NCBI GenBank assembly: GCA_029959085.1
Contig: JARWIR010000061.1
Coordinates: 3,596,001 to 3,660,000, forward strand
Direction of reading: 5' to 3'
Length of the DNA stretch: 64,000 bases
Origin: Nemophila menziesii
Lineage: Eukaryota > Streptophyta > Magnoliopsida > Boraginales > Hydrophyllaceae
Part shown: positions 48,377-59,339 of the stretch, one piece after another
How the letters are laid out: the number at the start of each line of letters is the position of its first letter
How positions within the stretch are numbered: the stretch's first letter is position 1
Translations under genes and position numbers: made by a program
Notes under the pieces: generated by a model
Database searches by the model: none
What the model was told of the DNA's origin: nothing
What the model saw: only the letters and a program-made list of their open reading frames with translations

Positions 48377-49800
48377 TCAGCAAAACTGAGTCAAGGATTT
48401 TTCTTGACCAGTTTCTTCTGAATGATAAGAAAAAGATACACGATGTCTCACCTCATACTTCTCTAATACCGCCTTCAAGTATTTGTTCACAAAGTGCGTA
48501 GCTCCATCACTAATAATAATTCTAGGCGTACCATGTCTCGTTGAGATGTGTGATTTCAAGAACTTTTATCACCACTGATGAATCATTTGTAGGTAGAGTT
48601 ACGTCCTCTACCCATTCTGACACATAATCAACACTAGTAGAATGTATATATTTCCATTGGATAGGGACCGATGAAATCAGTACCCCACACATCAAATATC
48701 TCAACTTCAAGAACATTATTACGTGGAATCTCATCTCTCTTCGATATATTACTGGTATATTGGCATATGTGGCAATCTTTGACATACGCATGTCAATCTT
48801 TATGTAAAGTAGGACAATAAAAACAAGATTTAAGTACCTTTGCAGTTGTACGATCACCTTTGAAATGTCCTCCGTAGGGTGAATGATGAAGACTTGCAAC
48901 TACTACACAGACTTCACCTTCACGTATGCATCTTCTCACCATCAGATCACTACATGTTTTGTAGAGGAAAGAATTCTCCCAAAAGAACTGCTTAGCACGG
49001 TGGACTAATCTCTTCCTCGCTTTTGGGTTATATCCTTCAGGGAAGGATCCACTCACAATAAGATTTGCTATATATGCATAACAAGGAGTACTTGTTGTGT
49101 GTATCGAAATAAACTCTCATCAGGAAACTTCTCCTTGACTAACTCTGGTCCAATATTAACCTTAGAACCTTCCAGACACGACAAATAATCTTCTACTTGA
49201 TTCTCACCTCCCTTTCGATCTCGTATCCCTAAGTTAAACTCTTGCAACAATTATACTCATATAATCAAACGCGGCTTCGTGTCTTTCTTATCCATAAGGT
49301 ATTTAATCGCATATACAACAATTTTTGCCCCAAGAAGATTGGAACGAATTTTGTCAAAAGCGTTCACAATGGCTAATAGTTCCTTCTTGGTCACGGTATA
49401 ATTAATTTGAGCACTTATGAAAGTATTACTCGCATAGTAAATGGAATGAAATACCTTATATTTTTTCTAACCTAACACAACACCCGTAGCAAGAACATTA
49501 GCATCACACATAACTTCAGACGAAATATAAAAGGAATTTGGTGTCCTTCTCAAGTAAGTTACACAACGACTTGACTATCTTAGAGAAATCTTTGATGAAC
49601 CGAGAAGCTTCTCACCCCTTTAACTTAAAAAGGAGGTGGAAGAATCTTGATCACTTCATTATTTGCGCGATCAACTTCTAAACCTGAGCTTGAAACCTTA
49701 TACGCCAACACTATTTCCTCACGAACCATGAAGTGACATTTCTCCAAATTTAAAACCAAACGAGTTTCCTTGCATCTAATTGACACCTTCTCTAGATTCT
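48377..49800 (-). pseudogene. Athila-type Ty3/gypsy pol remnant, unit C
   Basis: Same order as in unit B. The RT end lies at about 49800-49560 (IRCKET-LVLNLEKCHFMVRE). An RNase H region follows that lost 80 bases at about 49527-49532 relative to B, causing a frameshift. Then EFNLGIRDRKGGENQVEDYL. A well-kept integrase zinc region lies in an 87-codon frame (49056-48793) with RAKQFFWENSFLYKTCSDLM and HHSPYGGHFKGDRTTAKVL. The integrase core is at 48660-48380 with VDYVSEWVEDVTLPTND and GTPRIIISDGATHFVNKYLK. The DGA change replaces the usual DGG or DGS before THF. Gag, protease and the RT active site are missing. Confidence 0.9.
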
Positions 49801-50392
49801 CGCAAGGGATCTACCTAAGTTCATACAAACAATGTCTCTGTTTCAGGTCTAAGTTGATATTTGTGTACTAGTCGGGACTCTAATATCTCTTAGCCCCATG
49901 TCGGGTGGAACTATGAGCTTTCCTAAAGTACTATAAACCCCTCCCGGGTGATTATATCTTCTCTCGAATATGAAACTTCTTACCTCATTGTCTACGTGAT
50001 TAGTCAAGCTTGACGGTCAATTACGGACATCACACGTCTATTACCTTTGTATGTAATCAAACCCATGTCGAATGATCACTCGCCACCTAGTGAATAACCT
50101 AATTACCAAAACATATTCCTAATTATTCAGAAAATAGCAAATAAGCATGCTGTAGTACAAAATACCCAACTTAAATTAAATAATAAAACCCCAAATTTGG
50201 TAAAATAGTAATTGCATAAACTAGGGTTTAACCCATTATTGTGATTCTCAAGTACTAGGAAATTTAGCTCATATTCAAACTACAACATGAAAATTAGATA
50301 AAAGTATTGATTATCATGAATTACAAAAATAAAATAAATGACCTAATTAAGGTGTTGGATTCAGCTGCTGTTGTAAGAATGGGAAGAACCAT
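49796..50392. repeat. Diverged LTR-like fragment at the right end of unit C
   Basis: Same orientation as 40898-41470 but clearly more diverged: GATTCTCGCAAGGGATCTAC, AGTCGGGACTCTAATATCTC, TAATCAAACCCATGTCGA. It starts and ends inside the LTR-like region, so it is truncated on both sides. Its divergence means it is not a recent LTR partner of 40612-42892. Confidence 0.7.
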
Positions 50393-50395
50393 TTG

Positions 50396-50528
50396 ACCTG
50401 AAAATCAAATTTTAAATCTTATTTTTCTTAATTTTTTTTGTTTCCAAGAATCAATTCAGTATAATTATTAAAAGAAATTGATTCAGATTTTGAATATGGT
50501 ATATCTATTGAAGATAAATGCATAACAA
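50396..50528. repeat. Sequence X inverted: right inverted-repeat arm
   Basis: Reverse complement of 42897-43030 with substitutions and small indels, ending ATCTATTGAAGATAAATGCATAAC. Confidence 0.7.
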
Positions 50529-51335
50529 ATGATTCCAACACCTTAAAAATGGATCTTAATGACAAACAATGACAATGAAATGGTGAACTAATTAAAAATA
50601 TAAAGAATATATTATTATTATAAGGACTTATTAGTTTATATGTTATAGTGATGCATCACAGTATTTCATATATTTTATGTGGGAATTCTAGCAAGGATAA
50701 TATCATATATTTCTTATAACTATATTATATAATTATTAAGAGAAAAGGAAAGCTTTACAAAGATAATTTTTATTTTTCCTTTGTTGAAATGTTATGACCA
50801 TTAATCTAATATGTAAAAAATACTAAAATGTAATAAAATTACCCTATATTTTAGTGACATTAGTACCATTTATCATCGAAAAATCATCACCGAGACTTCA
50901 CTTTAGTAGATAATGAGAAAATTGTCATAAGAACAACATATAGTAACAGTTTTGGAGAGATTTTAACATAAACAAATCAACAAACTATAAATATAATATT
51001 AAATTATATAATTAGATCTTTAATATAATAAAGAATTTAGATTCATTCTTAATTGTATTTACACTTTTTTGTTCATAGAAAATTAGATCGCAACTAAAAG
51101 CTAATAATTTATAAATCTTTTAAAAAATTTACTTAGAATCCATTTGAAAAATTGACCAAGATGTATTTGTTCTTGTTTTTTCATCTTCTCCTTCATCCAT
51201 GAAAGATATTTTTATCATATGGGGCTTGAGTTTAAACTGAATTGAGGTGGTGTTAAAATTTTTTATTTAATATATAAGCCACATAAAAAAGGTTTTATAT
51301 AGATATAGTGGCGTTTTATATAAGAGATAATATGC
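50529..51335. other. AT-rich region without recognised features
   Basis: No coding, repeat or RNA signal was recognised. It lies between the right X arm and the hAT-like terminus. Confidence 0.6.
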
Positions 51336-51837
51336 AGGGTGGGCCTTGGTCGGAAAAAAAATTACTTAATTAGGCCCCACAATTTTTTTGTTACTTAGGG
51401 CCCCAAAAACCCAAAGCCTTGTTATAAAAATATTATTGAAATCCAATTTCAATACTATTCTAATTAGATTTATTGGTTCTCTCTATATAATACATGAAAA
51501 GAAAACTTTTCTTTGTTAAAAAAAGTCAATCTACCGTATAAAAGAATTAATGAAAAAAAAGAAAAAAAATGTGTTGCTATTGTCTTATGGTGGAGTAAAA
51601 AAACAAATTGTATATCAGATTCTAACAAGTTATTTATTTATTTTTTAAAATTTTGTTAATTTCATTTTTTTAATGTGATATCAATTGTGTATGTTTTATT
51701 ATATTTTAATTAAGTTTCTTTTTTATTCATATTAATTTGTTAATAATTTAATTTTATAAATTATATTCATATTATTTAATTTTTTTACTTATCTCCAAAA
51801 TTATATGTTTTTACATATAACTAATTACAATTTATTG

Positions 51838-51891
<54 letters not shown>

Positions 51892-52905
51892 TGAATTAGT
51901 TAAATAGTGTAATTTTATTGGCTGCTAATCTTTGTTTAAGTAAATTAATCGATTTTTGATTCATCGTTAATAATGATATCAAATTAATTTTTTATTAAAA
52001 AATATTTAACTGGTTTACAAAAGACATAAGAATAATAAGTATTATTTGAAATACTAAAAAAATTAATGAATTAAAACTATATCAGTATTATAATTTAGTA
52101 ATTTAATTAATTCAAGATCAAAAATATAATAAAGTTATATTTTATGTTAAAAATTAATTTCTAGTCTATTTTTACTTTTGAATATTTATAATTTGTAAAT
52201 ATAATATCTAATTAAAATTTTTTATAAAGTGCAATAAAAAAAATTAAAGTGATTATAATAAATAACAATGCTTAATTTTTTACCAGCAAATTAATTTAAA
52301 TGGGGCGAAGAAAGCATATGTATAAACGAAAAAAATTAGCAAGGTGTGAATGTAGCCCGTCAATATACATTCTATGTTCACTACATAGTGAGAAACATGA
52401 CATAAAATCGCTTATATATTCAAACTTTTGAAATAAAGTATATTACTTTTGTTGTAAGTTGTTCAAGAATAGAGGAGCTGGTACTCAGTTCGATAATGAT
52501 GGGTTAGAAGATTGGTGAATATTGATAAGAGGATTAAATGTCACGATGCATGAAAAATGGATTGAATTAGAGATGAGATTAAAGTAAAATGAAACTATTG
52601 AAAAAAGCATGCAAGAACAAGTCAACCGAGAAAAGAAGATTAAAATAGAGTATTATAAAGAATATTTGGCATGGTGAAAAGTTTTACAAAAAATAATATA
52701 GAATTTTCGCGGAGATAATGAGAAGATTTATTAAGAAAATAATGAAATCTTTTTAGGCCTAACTAAAATATTTGTTGAATTTGATTTGTGATGGAAGAAC
52801 ATGTTCGGCATATTGAAAATAATGAAATACAATATCATCATCTTGGTCATATGATTCAGAACAATATGATACAAATGTTAGCATGTGGGATCAAGCTTAT
52901 GATAT
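51336..52905 (+). mobile_element. hAT-type element remnant with 5' end
   Basis: The left end has CAGGGTGGGCCTTGGTCGG followed by AGGCCCC and AGGGCCCC blocks, a pattern seen at ends of plant hAT-related elements. A TA microsatellite of about 50 bases (51841-51891) and AT-rich DNA lead to a transposase start at about 52454. The right part is lost where a composite-unit T-rich spacer begins near 52910. Confidence 0.6.
52454..52890 (+). pseudogene. hAT transposase N-terminus (TTF-type zinc finger / DUF4371)
   Basis: The plus strand reads CKLFKNRGAGTQFDNDGLED W, the TTF-type zinc finger start of plant DUF4371 hAT transposase-like proteins (C-LF ... GF-DW). MHEKWIELEMRLK, ETIEKSMQEQVNREKK, FRGDNEKIY, ENNEIFLGL and VEFDL follow. 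The continuation after a frame change is HVRHIENNEIQYHHLGHMIQ-like. In the family these correspond to W--L--RL----TID---Q, LAFRG--E, NGNFLGL, and EH--R------YLG--IQNE. Stops and a frameshift break it, and it ends before the catalytic core. It probably once moved the element whose left end is at 51336. Confidence 0.75.
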
Positions 52906-52929
52906 TTATAAAAATACAAAAAGCAAATT

Positions 52930-53274
52930 ATTTTTTGATTTGATTCTCTTAAGGAGGCAAATTTTTCGAAGGGGATAGTTATTTTTTTGATTTGATTCTC
53001 TTAAGGAGGCAAATTTTTCTTTTCAATTTTTATAATTTTTTTTCAAGTATAGATGTAAATTTTTTAATTTTATATTTTGTATCTTTTCTAGCCAGGGACC
53101 GTGGGAAAAATATTTTTTTATAACTTTTTCTATTCCAACGAGGAACGGGGGAGTTTATTTTTATTTTTAGATAATTTTTTTCTTTTAAGGGATGAGAGGG
53201 GCTAGGGCAAGTTTTATCATTTTTTCATTTTTAGTAGAGGTTGGGGGTAAAAAAAATTAAATTTTATCCCATCT
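52930..53274. other. T-rich spacer of the composite unit, copy 3
   Basis: Counterpart of 5900-6240. A 40-base segment with GATTTGATTCTCTTAAGGAG is repeated at about 52935 and 52995. Non-coding. Confidence 0.65.
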
Positions 53275-53945
53275 ATATTATAAGAATGGGATGAGATATG
53301 TGCCATCTCTATTCAATACTTGAGATGAGATTTTCTTGTCACTCCTACTGTGATGGGATTTGTCCCATTAAAATTTTTGATAATCCAATAATAGGAAAAT
53401 AAGCATTTTTGATAAATTATTAATAATTTAATATGATAGTTTTCGTCTATAATTTTTTATTTATTATGATACATAAATTTAAGACTTTATCCACAGTAAA
53501 CAAGAAATAAAAGTACCTTTGTAGATTGTGAATGTGATGAGATTGGTCCTACAGAATTGAGATGGAATTTTTCAACTCTATGCTAAGTTTGACATAAGAT
53601 TTGTCTCATCTCTAATTTTTAAACTGAGAAAGAGATTGTCCTATCTCCTTTCTATGATTGAGATATGTCTCATATTCAAGTTTAGTTTGAGATGGAATTT
53701 ATCTTATCTCTATTCTAATATTGAGATTAAATTTTTCACATATCTAATTTTAAAACTATGTTGGAATACGTTTCATTTTTATTCTAATACGAAGATGGGA
53801 TTTGTCTCATCTTCAATCTCAAGTCTGAGATAAAATTTGTCTCATTTCCATTATAAGATTGAGATTGGACCTCTCCCCTCTATTATTTGTCTCACTTCTA
53901 TTATAAATTGAAATTGTATTTGTCCCTTCTCTAAAGACTAGAGTT
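53275..53945. repeat. 34-bp degenerate minisatellite, block 4
   Basis: Same family, in the unit position that precedes the ADA2 fragment in copies 1 and 2. In this copy the ADA2 fragment itself is deleted: sequence equivalent to 7030 jumps to about 7700 near 54115. Confidence 0.88.
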
Positions 53946-55044
53946 TGGAGTGCTTTTTTATACAAATACATAGAGTATATCTGGGGAGCAGAAAATAGAT
54001 CAATGAAAGAACTCACTCTCAGATAGCAACTAAGGGAAACTTATTAAAATGAAATTGAAGGACTCCATGTTGCTGTGAAGCAAAACAATATTAAGGAAAT
54101 ACCCTTAATAGTTGAAGTCTTTGATTTACATGATTCAAAAGTATCTCGAAATTATGCATTATATTATGTGCACCACAGATTAATTTTATAACATTAGTCT
54201 CAAAATAGTTTTTAAACCTTTTGTCTTGGTAAAAAAATCCAATTGCCACTCATCGTTTCTTTGCATATAAATTCAAATTTAGTACATACTCTATTGAATT
54301 TGATGCTATGTATTCGTTAACTTTCTGGTGTCAATCTTTGTTAATTCACTTGAAACTAATATGCATAATTCAACAAAGAATGATTAACTTACGGTTATTA
54401 AAATTTAGATCTCATAAATATATCTTATTAAAATAGATTTACATTATATAACACATTCATAAAACTTTGGTTTTATAAATAGAAGATTATAGCCTCTATG
54501 ATATTAAAAAAATATTATTGTGTATATATAACTAGTTTTGGCATTTAAGGAATTAATAACCATACTATAATGATTAAATACTAAAATTGGATGTAATATT
54601 CTTACATATATATAAGTAAACATATACACGTAATACTTTTGATAATAGTTGTATATAAGAATAACGAAAGTTTGATCATGCGTACCTATTCCATATTCTA
54701 GTTGTTTTGTACTTCTCTTTAAACTAATCACATAGTTATATATACTAATAAAGTGATTAAGATAAAGAAAATTATTGAAACATTAAACATTTATACTCAA
54801 TCCATACTTTTGTATACTATAATGCTATTTTCTTTGTTTTCTTAAAAATATATTGACCATTACTTAAATAAAAGAATATACATTCTATAGTATAAGAAAA
54901 CTATCATTTTCAAAAAAAAAATCATTGACTCCAAATCAATTATTGATAAAGATTATTAAAATAAACTAGAAATCACTTAATTCCTACACAGATGATGTAT
55001 TCAAAAACTCTAAATAACTTTGAATGAAATATGAATTCTTCATA
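53946..55044. other. Composite unit, copy 3: deleted gene region and spacer
   Basis: Only a short remnant of the unidentified gene remains on the minus strand near 54110-54215 (ETNVIKLICGAHNIMHNFEI, LLNHVNQ). The rest matches the AT-rich spacer of copies 1 and 2. No ADA2 sequence is left. Confidence 0.65.
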
Positions 55045-55118
55045 CCTCAATTACGATATTACCAGCTCTTCTCTCTGAGTTCTCTTTATCCTCCCTGGTC
55101 TTCTGAAAATGGGTCAAC
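55045..55118 (-). pseudogene. Small conserved exon, copy 3
   Basis: The minus strand reads HFQKTREDKENSER, then AGNIVIE, and runs into GTATGA as a possible donor. The flank with AATAATTGTATGGGTTTTTA continues to 55330. Confidence 0.4.
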
Positions 55119-55334
55119 TTAAAAAATAAGAAAAGGGACTAAGGTTATTTGTTATAGTCTTTTTTTGTGGTTGTGTAATGATAATAAAATAAAAAATGAC
55201 ATATGCCCTTTATTGCTGAAATAATTGTATGGGTTTTTATGGGTTGGGGGACAATAAACCAAAAGACTTAGCCATTATAAAAACAATCTTATTGATCATA
55301 TATACAATAGATGGAGTCATATTTGTTCCATACC

Positions 55335-55690
55335 TATTATATGACTGATATGTGATTTTTGTTATCTCTAATTATAAGATTGAGATGGAATTAGTCTCAT
55401 CTTCACTTTACGGTTGAAATGGAATTTGTCTCATCTTGAATTTTAGATTGAGATGTAATTTACCCCATCTCCATTCTAAGACTGAGAAGAGAGTTGTCTT
55501 ATCTTTAATTTGAAAATTGACATGGAATTTGTTCAAATTCTGTTTTAAGAATGAGATGAGATTTGTCACATCTCCTGAATGGAATTTGTCATATTTTCAT
55601 TCTAAGACTGAGATGACATTTATTCCCTCTCTAATTTGTCCAATCTCCATAATAAAATTGATATGAGATTTGTACCTTCTACGAGGCCTA
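55335..55690. repeat. 34-bp degenerate minisatellite, block 5
   Basis: Begins with the CTGATATGTGATTTTTGTTATC landmark shared with 3030 and 62060, directly after the flank of small exon copy 3. This is the join that shows the unit wraps around. Confidence 0.88.
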
Positions 55691-55699
55691 GATTATTGA

Positions 55700-56610
55700 G
55701 TGCTTTTCTGTACAACACTTAGTTTCATTTTCATGTTCATATGTATATATATATACACATAAGAATGAAAGTGTTATACAACTGACATCAAATAAATATA
55801 GAATCACTTATACTGGAAAACCACATAAGAGGCAAATGAATTTGTTTTAATCATACCGAAGTAAGGTATACCAATCACACAAATTCATTGAGTATTAATA
55901 ATCTAAAATAGATAGTCAATACTTGATCAACCACGAGAACTCCCACGTAGCAAAAAAAAGACATGACCACCAAGTAGAGTTAATTCGTATCTTCCGAGGA
56001 TAGAGGAGTACTAAACTTATATATGCTGCAGAATAATGCTGGACATGAAACTTACATGTGAAGGTAGTGTCTTGCTACACATGAAGATTCATTTAAGCAA
56101 GGGCCCCAAACCGGAAGTGTCTTGCACATGAAACTCACCTTGACTAAAGTGAACACCCATGCCAGCCACTTGCGTGCACCCACAATATTTTATAAATACC
56201 CTATCTACTACCGAATTGGGTGCATTCGATCTCTCTTTTAAATTGATGTGGTTATTATATAGTCTACAAACCTCTGTAACTCCGCAGGTCATAAGAATAC
56301 CTTAGCATGAGTATCCTAGTGCCATCAGAAGTGCACCTCGTTTTGGACCTAACATAGTGTCTAGTTTCCGGAAGTTGTATCTACGTAGCGGGTGCCTCGA
56401 CAATGATAAGGGAGAGATTTGTAATGGTGATCTATTACGAGGTCCAGATCTGAACTTTGTGATATAAGAGTCGAGTATATATTTGATCCCAAAAAATGAG
56501 AAAGAGTGTTATGATAAATGTGAGAACAAGAGAGAATATAGTAGATAATGCCTGAATTCGGGTAAAATATTATTAACAATGGTAAACTAGTGAAACAGTT
56601 GGGGTAAAGG
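55700..56610. repeat. Composite-unit spacer segment, copy 3
   Basis: Counterpart of 3400-4320 with the same landmarks (GTGTTATACAACTGACATCA near 55772, GGGTGCCTCGACAATGATAA near 56390). Open frames differ from those in copy 1, against a coding role. Confidence 0.7.
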
Positions 56611-57260
56611 GTATGATATAGAGTATGTGACAATGATACCAAGACGTGGGATTAGACCCGTTATGAACTTCTAATGACAAAATAAAAGAAAATCAATGTT
56701 AAGGAAGTAAGATACAACCACTTTTATTACTTATATTTCCCAAATGTTTTATCAATAATAAATATTTTCAGATGATTACTTAATGAATAAGGATGGGTTA
56801 CAATTAATAAAAAATTTGGAAAAGATATTATAAAATTTGTTTTGGGCCAAAAACTATTTGGCTATTAAGGTTCTTTTATTAACTCACATATGGGCTAATC
56901 TTAATTTCTTTACCCTAAAATATTACTTAATCCTATAAATTATATAGTTTAATTGAATCAAACCCTATCCCAACTTCATTTAGATATATCATCACACTAA
57001 TATATCTTCCTACATCGAAGGACTATTCACAGATGGTAACCACAAGCAATCAGTATCTCAATATTTTCTCTTAACCCTCTTTTTTATATTATGTTTCTTA
57101 TGCAGAGCACTAGCCTTCCACATCTTAGATCTCCGTGAAAAGTGCAGTTTTTAATTTCTTATCTAAGATCTCCTTACAAAACACTATTTTATTTCTTATC
57201 TCAGATCGTTGGCCACGATATTTCAATTAAAATTTCACCGACAAAGGTATTTTTTCAATT
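56611..57260 (+). repeat. Promoter and leader of the DUF724-like pseudogene, copy 3
   Basis: Equivalent to 4321-4970 and 30430-31110. It carries the TATA box CCTATAAAT at 56931-56940, the pyrimidine-rich leader, and a leader exon ending CACCGACAAAG before GTATTT near 57246. The coding exons that follow in copies 1 and 2 are absent: the sequence changes near 57450 into another segment. Confidence 0.6.
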
Positions 57261-58191
57261 CGTAATTTTTTGTTAATAGCATAAATATTTTTTTAGCAAA
57301 AACTCAGTTCTAATAAATATTATATATTTTTTTATTTCATGTTTATTTTTTACAATTTGAAAACTATTTAGAATTAGAAATAAGATTAAAATAAGAAAAT
57401 GCGTTTTTTCATCAAGAAATAATAGTGTCAAATATGTTTTAATAGAGCTTACGATGAATTTTCCTATTTTTCCTTCTCCTTGTTAAGCTCATAATTATCC
57501 CAAATAGCTCCTTAACCTTCTCATAATTTTAATATTCACCATCAACAATTGAAGAACCCATATAACCTAAAAACTCGTCTCTTTTACTTTCCCATTATTT
57601 TGAATGAAAAAAACCAAAAGAAATTTCACCTTTCCACAAGCCGATCTCTTGTTCTCTCTTCACACTCACCTCCTCACCAAGCGGTAAAGAGCCCGTATAA
57701 GGTAATAAATTAATTTGAGTGTAACATATTTCTTCACACTCACCTTCCCACCAAGCAGCTCTCCTTCACAAGGAAACCGCCGCAACTACCCGTGACCATT
57801 CTCCACCGTCAACAATAGAAGAACCCCAATTAAGGTAAAAAATAAATATTTACATTGAAAGCCCTCAAAAAATTATTGGTGTGGTTGGTCTAATAATCAA
57901 CTATGATCGTTAGATTCTCTTATCTACTGATTTCTCAAATTTTTTGATTTGATTATTATATTTTGCAATCTCTTCACACTCACCTTCCACCGACCATTCT
58001 CCACCATCATCAATTAAGGTAAAAAAATTTAATATTTTTGTGGGTCAATTCACATTCATTCTCCACTCACAACTCTTCATCAGACATATGCTGAGGTTAT
58101 ATCACATCTGTACCAATTCAGAACTCATTGTACAATTTTTAATTATGTAAGAATTTTATTTAATTACTGTAAATTTATATAATTTTTAAAG

Positions 58192-58560
58192 GTTAAAGCT
58201 GTGGCGAGGAGATGGAAATTGGATTTCTCGAACTTGGTTTTCAGCCAAAATGGGATTTACAAGATATACCAATAATGCCCAAGGTATAAAAAATTAGTCG
58301 AAACAAATTTTATTCATTTATTTTACAGTAAAAATCGCATTTTAACATTTATATATACATGGAAGATACGAAATTATGTGTAATTGCATGCCTAAAGTTG
58401 GTTCACTTGGACTTGATATGATGTTTCAAACATCTACGGTTCAGGTATTGTTTTTTAATACAATCTATTCAATATATTTTGCAGTAATTAATGAATAAAT
58501 AATTTTTATTTTTTCAGGTGAATCTAGATCTTAATTCTCATAATAGAAGGTGATAACAGA
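58192..58560 (+). pseudogene. GSH1: Glutamate-cysteine ligase fragment, three exons
   Basis: Three exons of the plastid enzyme that makes gamma-glutamylcysteine, the first step of glutathione synthesis. Exon a (58192-58283) has VKAVA, a one-base deletion, then [26 protein letters not shown] and a GT donor. Exon b (58361-58444) reads [28 protein letters not shown] and ends at a GT donor. Exon c starts at 58518 after TTTTTTCAG with VNLDLNSHNRR and then a stop. In plant GSH1 these exons are contiguous, with the signature [45 protein letters not shown]. The acceptor before exon b is changed (ACAT where AG is expected). The rest of this roughly 500-residue enzyme is missing. Introns are kept, so the copy arose at the DNA level. 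Confidence 0.92.
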
Positions 58561-58716
58561 ACTTGCTACAAGATTCATGCACCTGAAGATCAATAATGCA
58601 CTATATTGATGCTTCTTTCATGTGGAGCTCTCGCATTAACTTATCCTTTAAGTTCATTTTATCAAATAAATAAGTAAAATTCTCTCTTATTTTTATACAG
58701 GTGTATGCTATTCCCT

Positions 58717-58800
58717 AATACATGGAGCGGCAGAGCAATTTTTGATAATATAGGGAGCGGCAGTGCAATTTTTTTATAATATAGGGAGCGAAAGAAACTA
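58717..58800. repeat. Three-copy minisatellite, about 31 bp
   Basis: TAATATAGGGAGCGGCAGTGC plus a T run is present three times with small changes, just downstream of the GSH1 exons. Its minus-strand open frame (58662-58853) is a product of the repeat. Confidence 0.7.
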
Positions 58801-59339
58801 GCTCGGGTTTTAATAGGAATAAAGAAGAAGAAGAATGAAGCTTCCGTTGCCAACTGAAGATCATATTACCTTTATACCTCCTGCACATGTTCTTTTTGCA
58901 GGTAATTATATATATAATTACACATTGTATTTCCAGCTTTTATGATGATAGTTCCTGCTTAAATCACTCTCCTGTCCACTGTCCATAGTCACCTTCTCAC
59001 CTTAAATCTCCGCCACTACTTGTGACCATTCTCCAGAAAACCGCCGCCACTACCCGTGACCATTCTCCACCGTCAACAATCGAAGAACACAATCGAAGAA
59101 ACACAATTGAAGAACCCAACTTAAGATAACAAATGCGCTGAAAATAGCAATTTTATTGTTGCAGTGAACAACAATCGAAGGACACGATCGAAGAACCCAA
59201 ATTAAGGTAACAAATTAATTTAATTTTAACCTAATCTCATCACTAAAGCCTTTTACTTAATGAGAAGTGATGCGCTTAAAGCCTCAATTTTACTGTTGAG
59301 GTTATATAGTTTTATCAATATCTTTGGTCTATAATTTAT

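Larger units (their letters stand above)
39331..49795. mobile_element. Gypsy-type composite unit C, 10.4 kb
   Basis: Near-identical in order and sequence to unit B. The left edge is GTTAGTGACGGTAAGACCGA, joined to copia-2 exactly as unit A is at 13379. It contains an internal-like part (39331-40611), an LTR-like region, sequence X, a DUF4283 pseudogene and Athila-type pol. At its right end pol continues a few codons further than in B, then abuts an LTR-like fragment at 49796. Confidence 0.82.
57480..59215 (+). repeat. Repeated leader-like modules flanking GSH1 exons
   Basis: A relatively GC-rich motif recurs: GACCATTCTCCACCGTCAAC, AATCGAAGAACCC and AATTAAGGTAA. It is seen wholly or partly near 57540, 57800, 57985, 59035 and 59165, sometimes doubled. 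Each copy ends in GGTAA, like a splice donor after a 5' leader. This segment interrupts the composite unit of copy 3/4 and brings in the GSH1 fragment. It shows no open frame of its own. Confidence 0.6.

Noticed and set aside
49796..50392. Considered as the right LTR pairing with 40612-42892 to make unit C a complete retrotransposon
   Set aside because: It is truncated at both ends and clearly more diverged than expected for paired LTRs of a young element.
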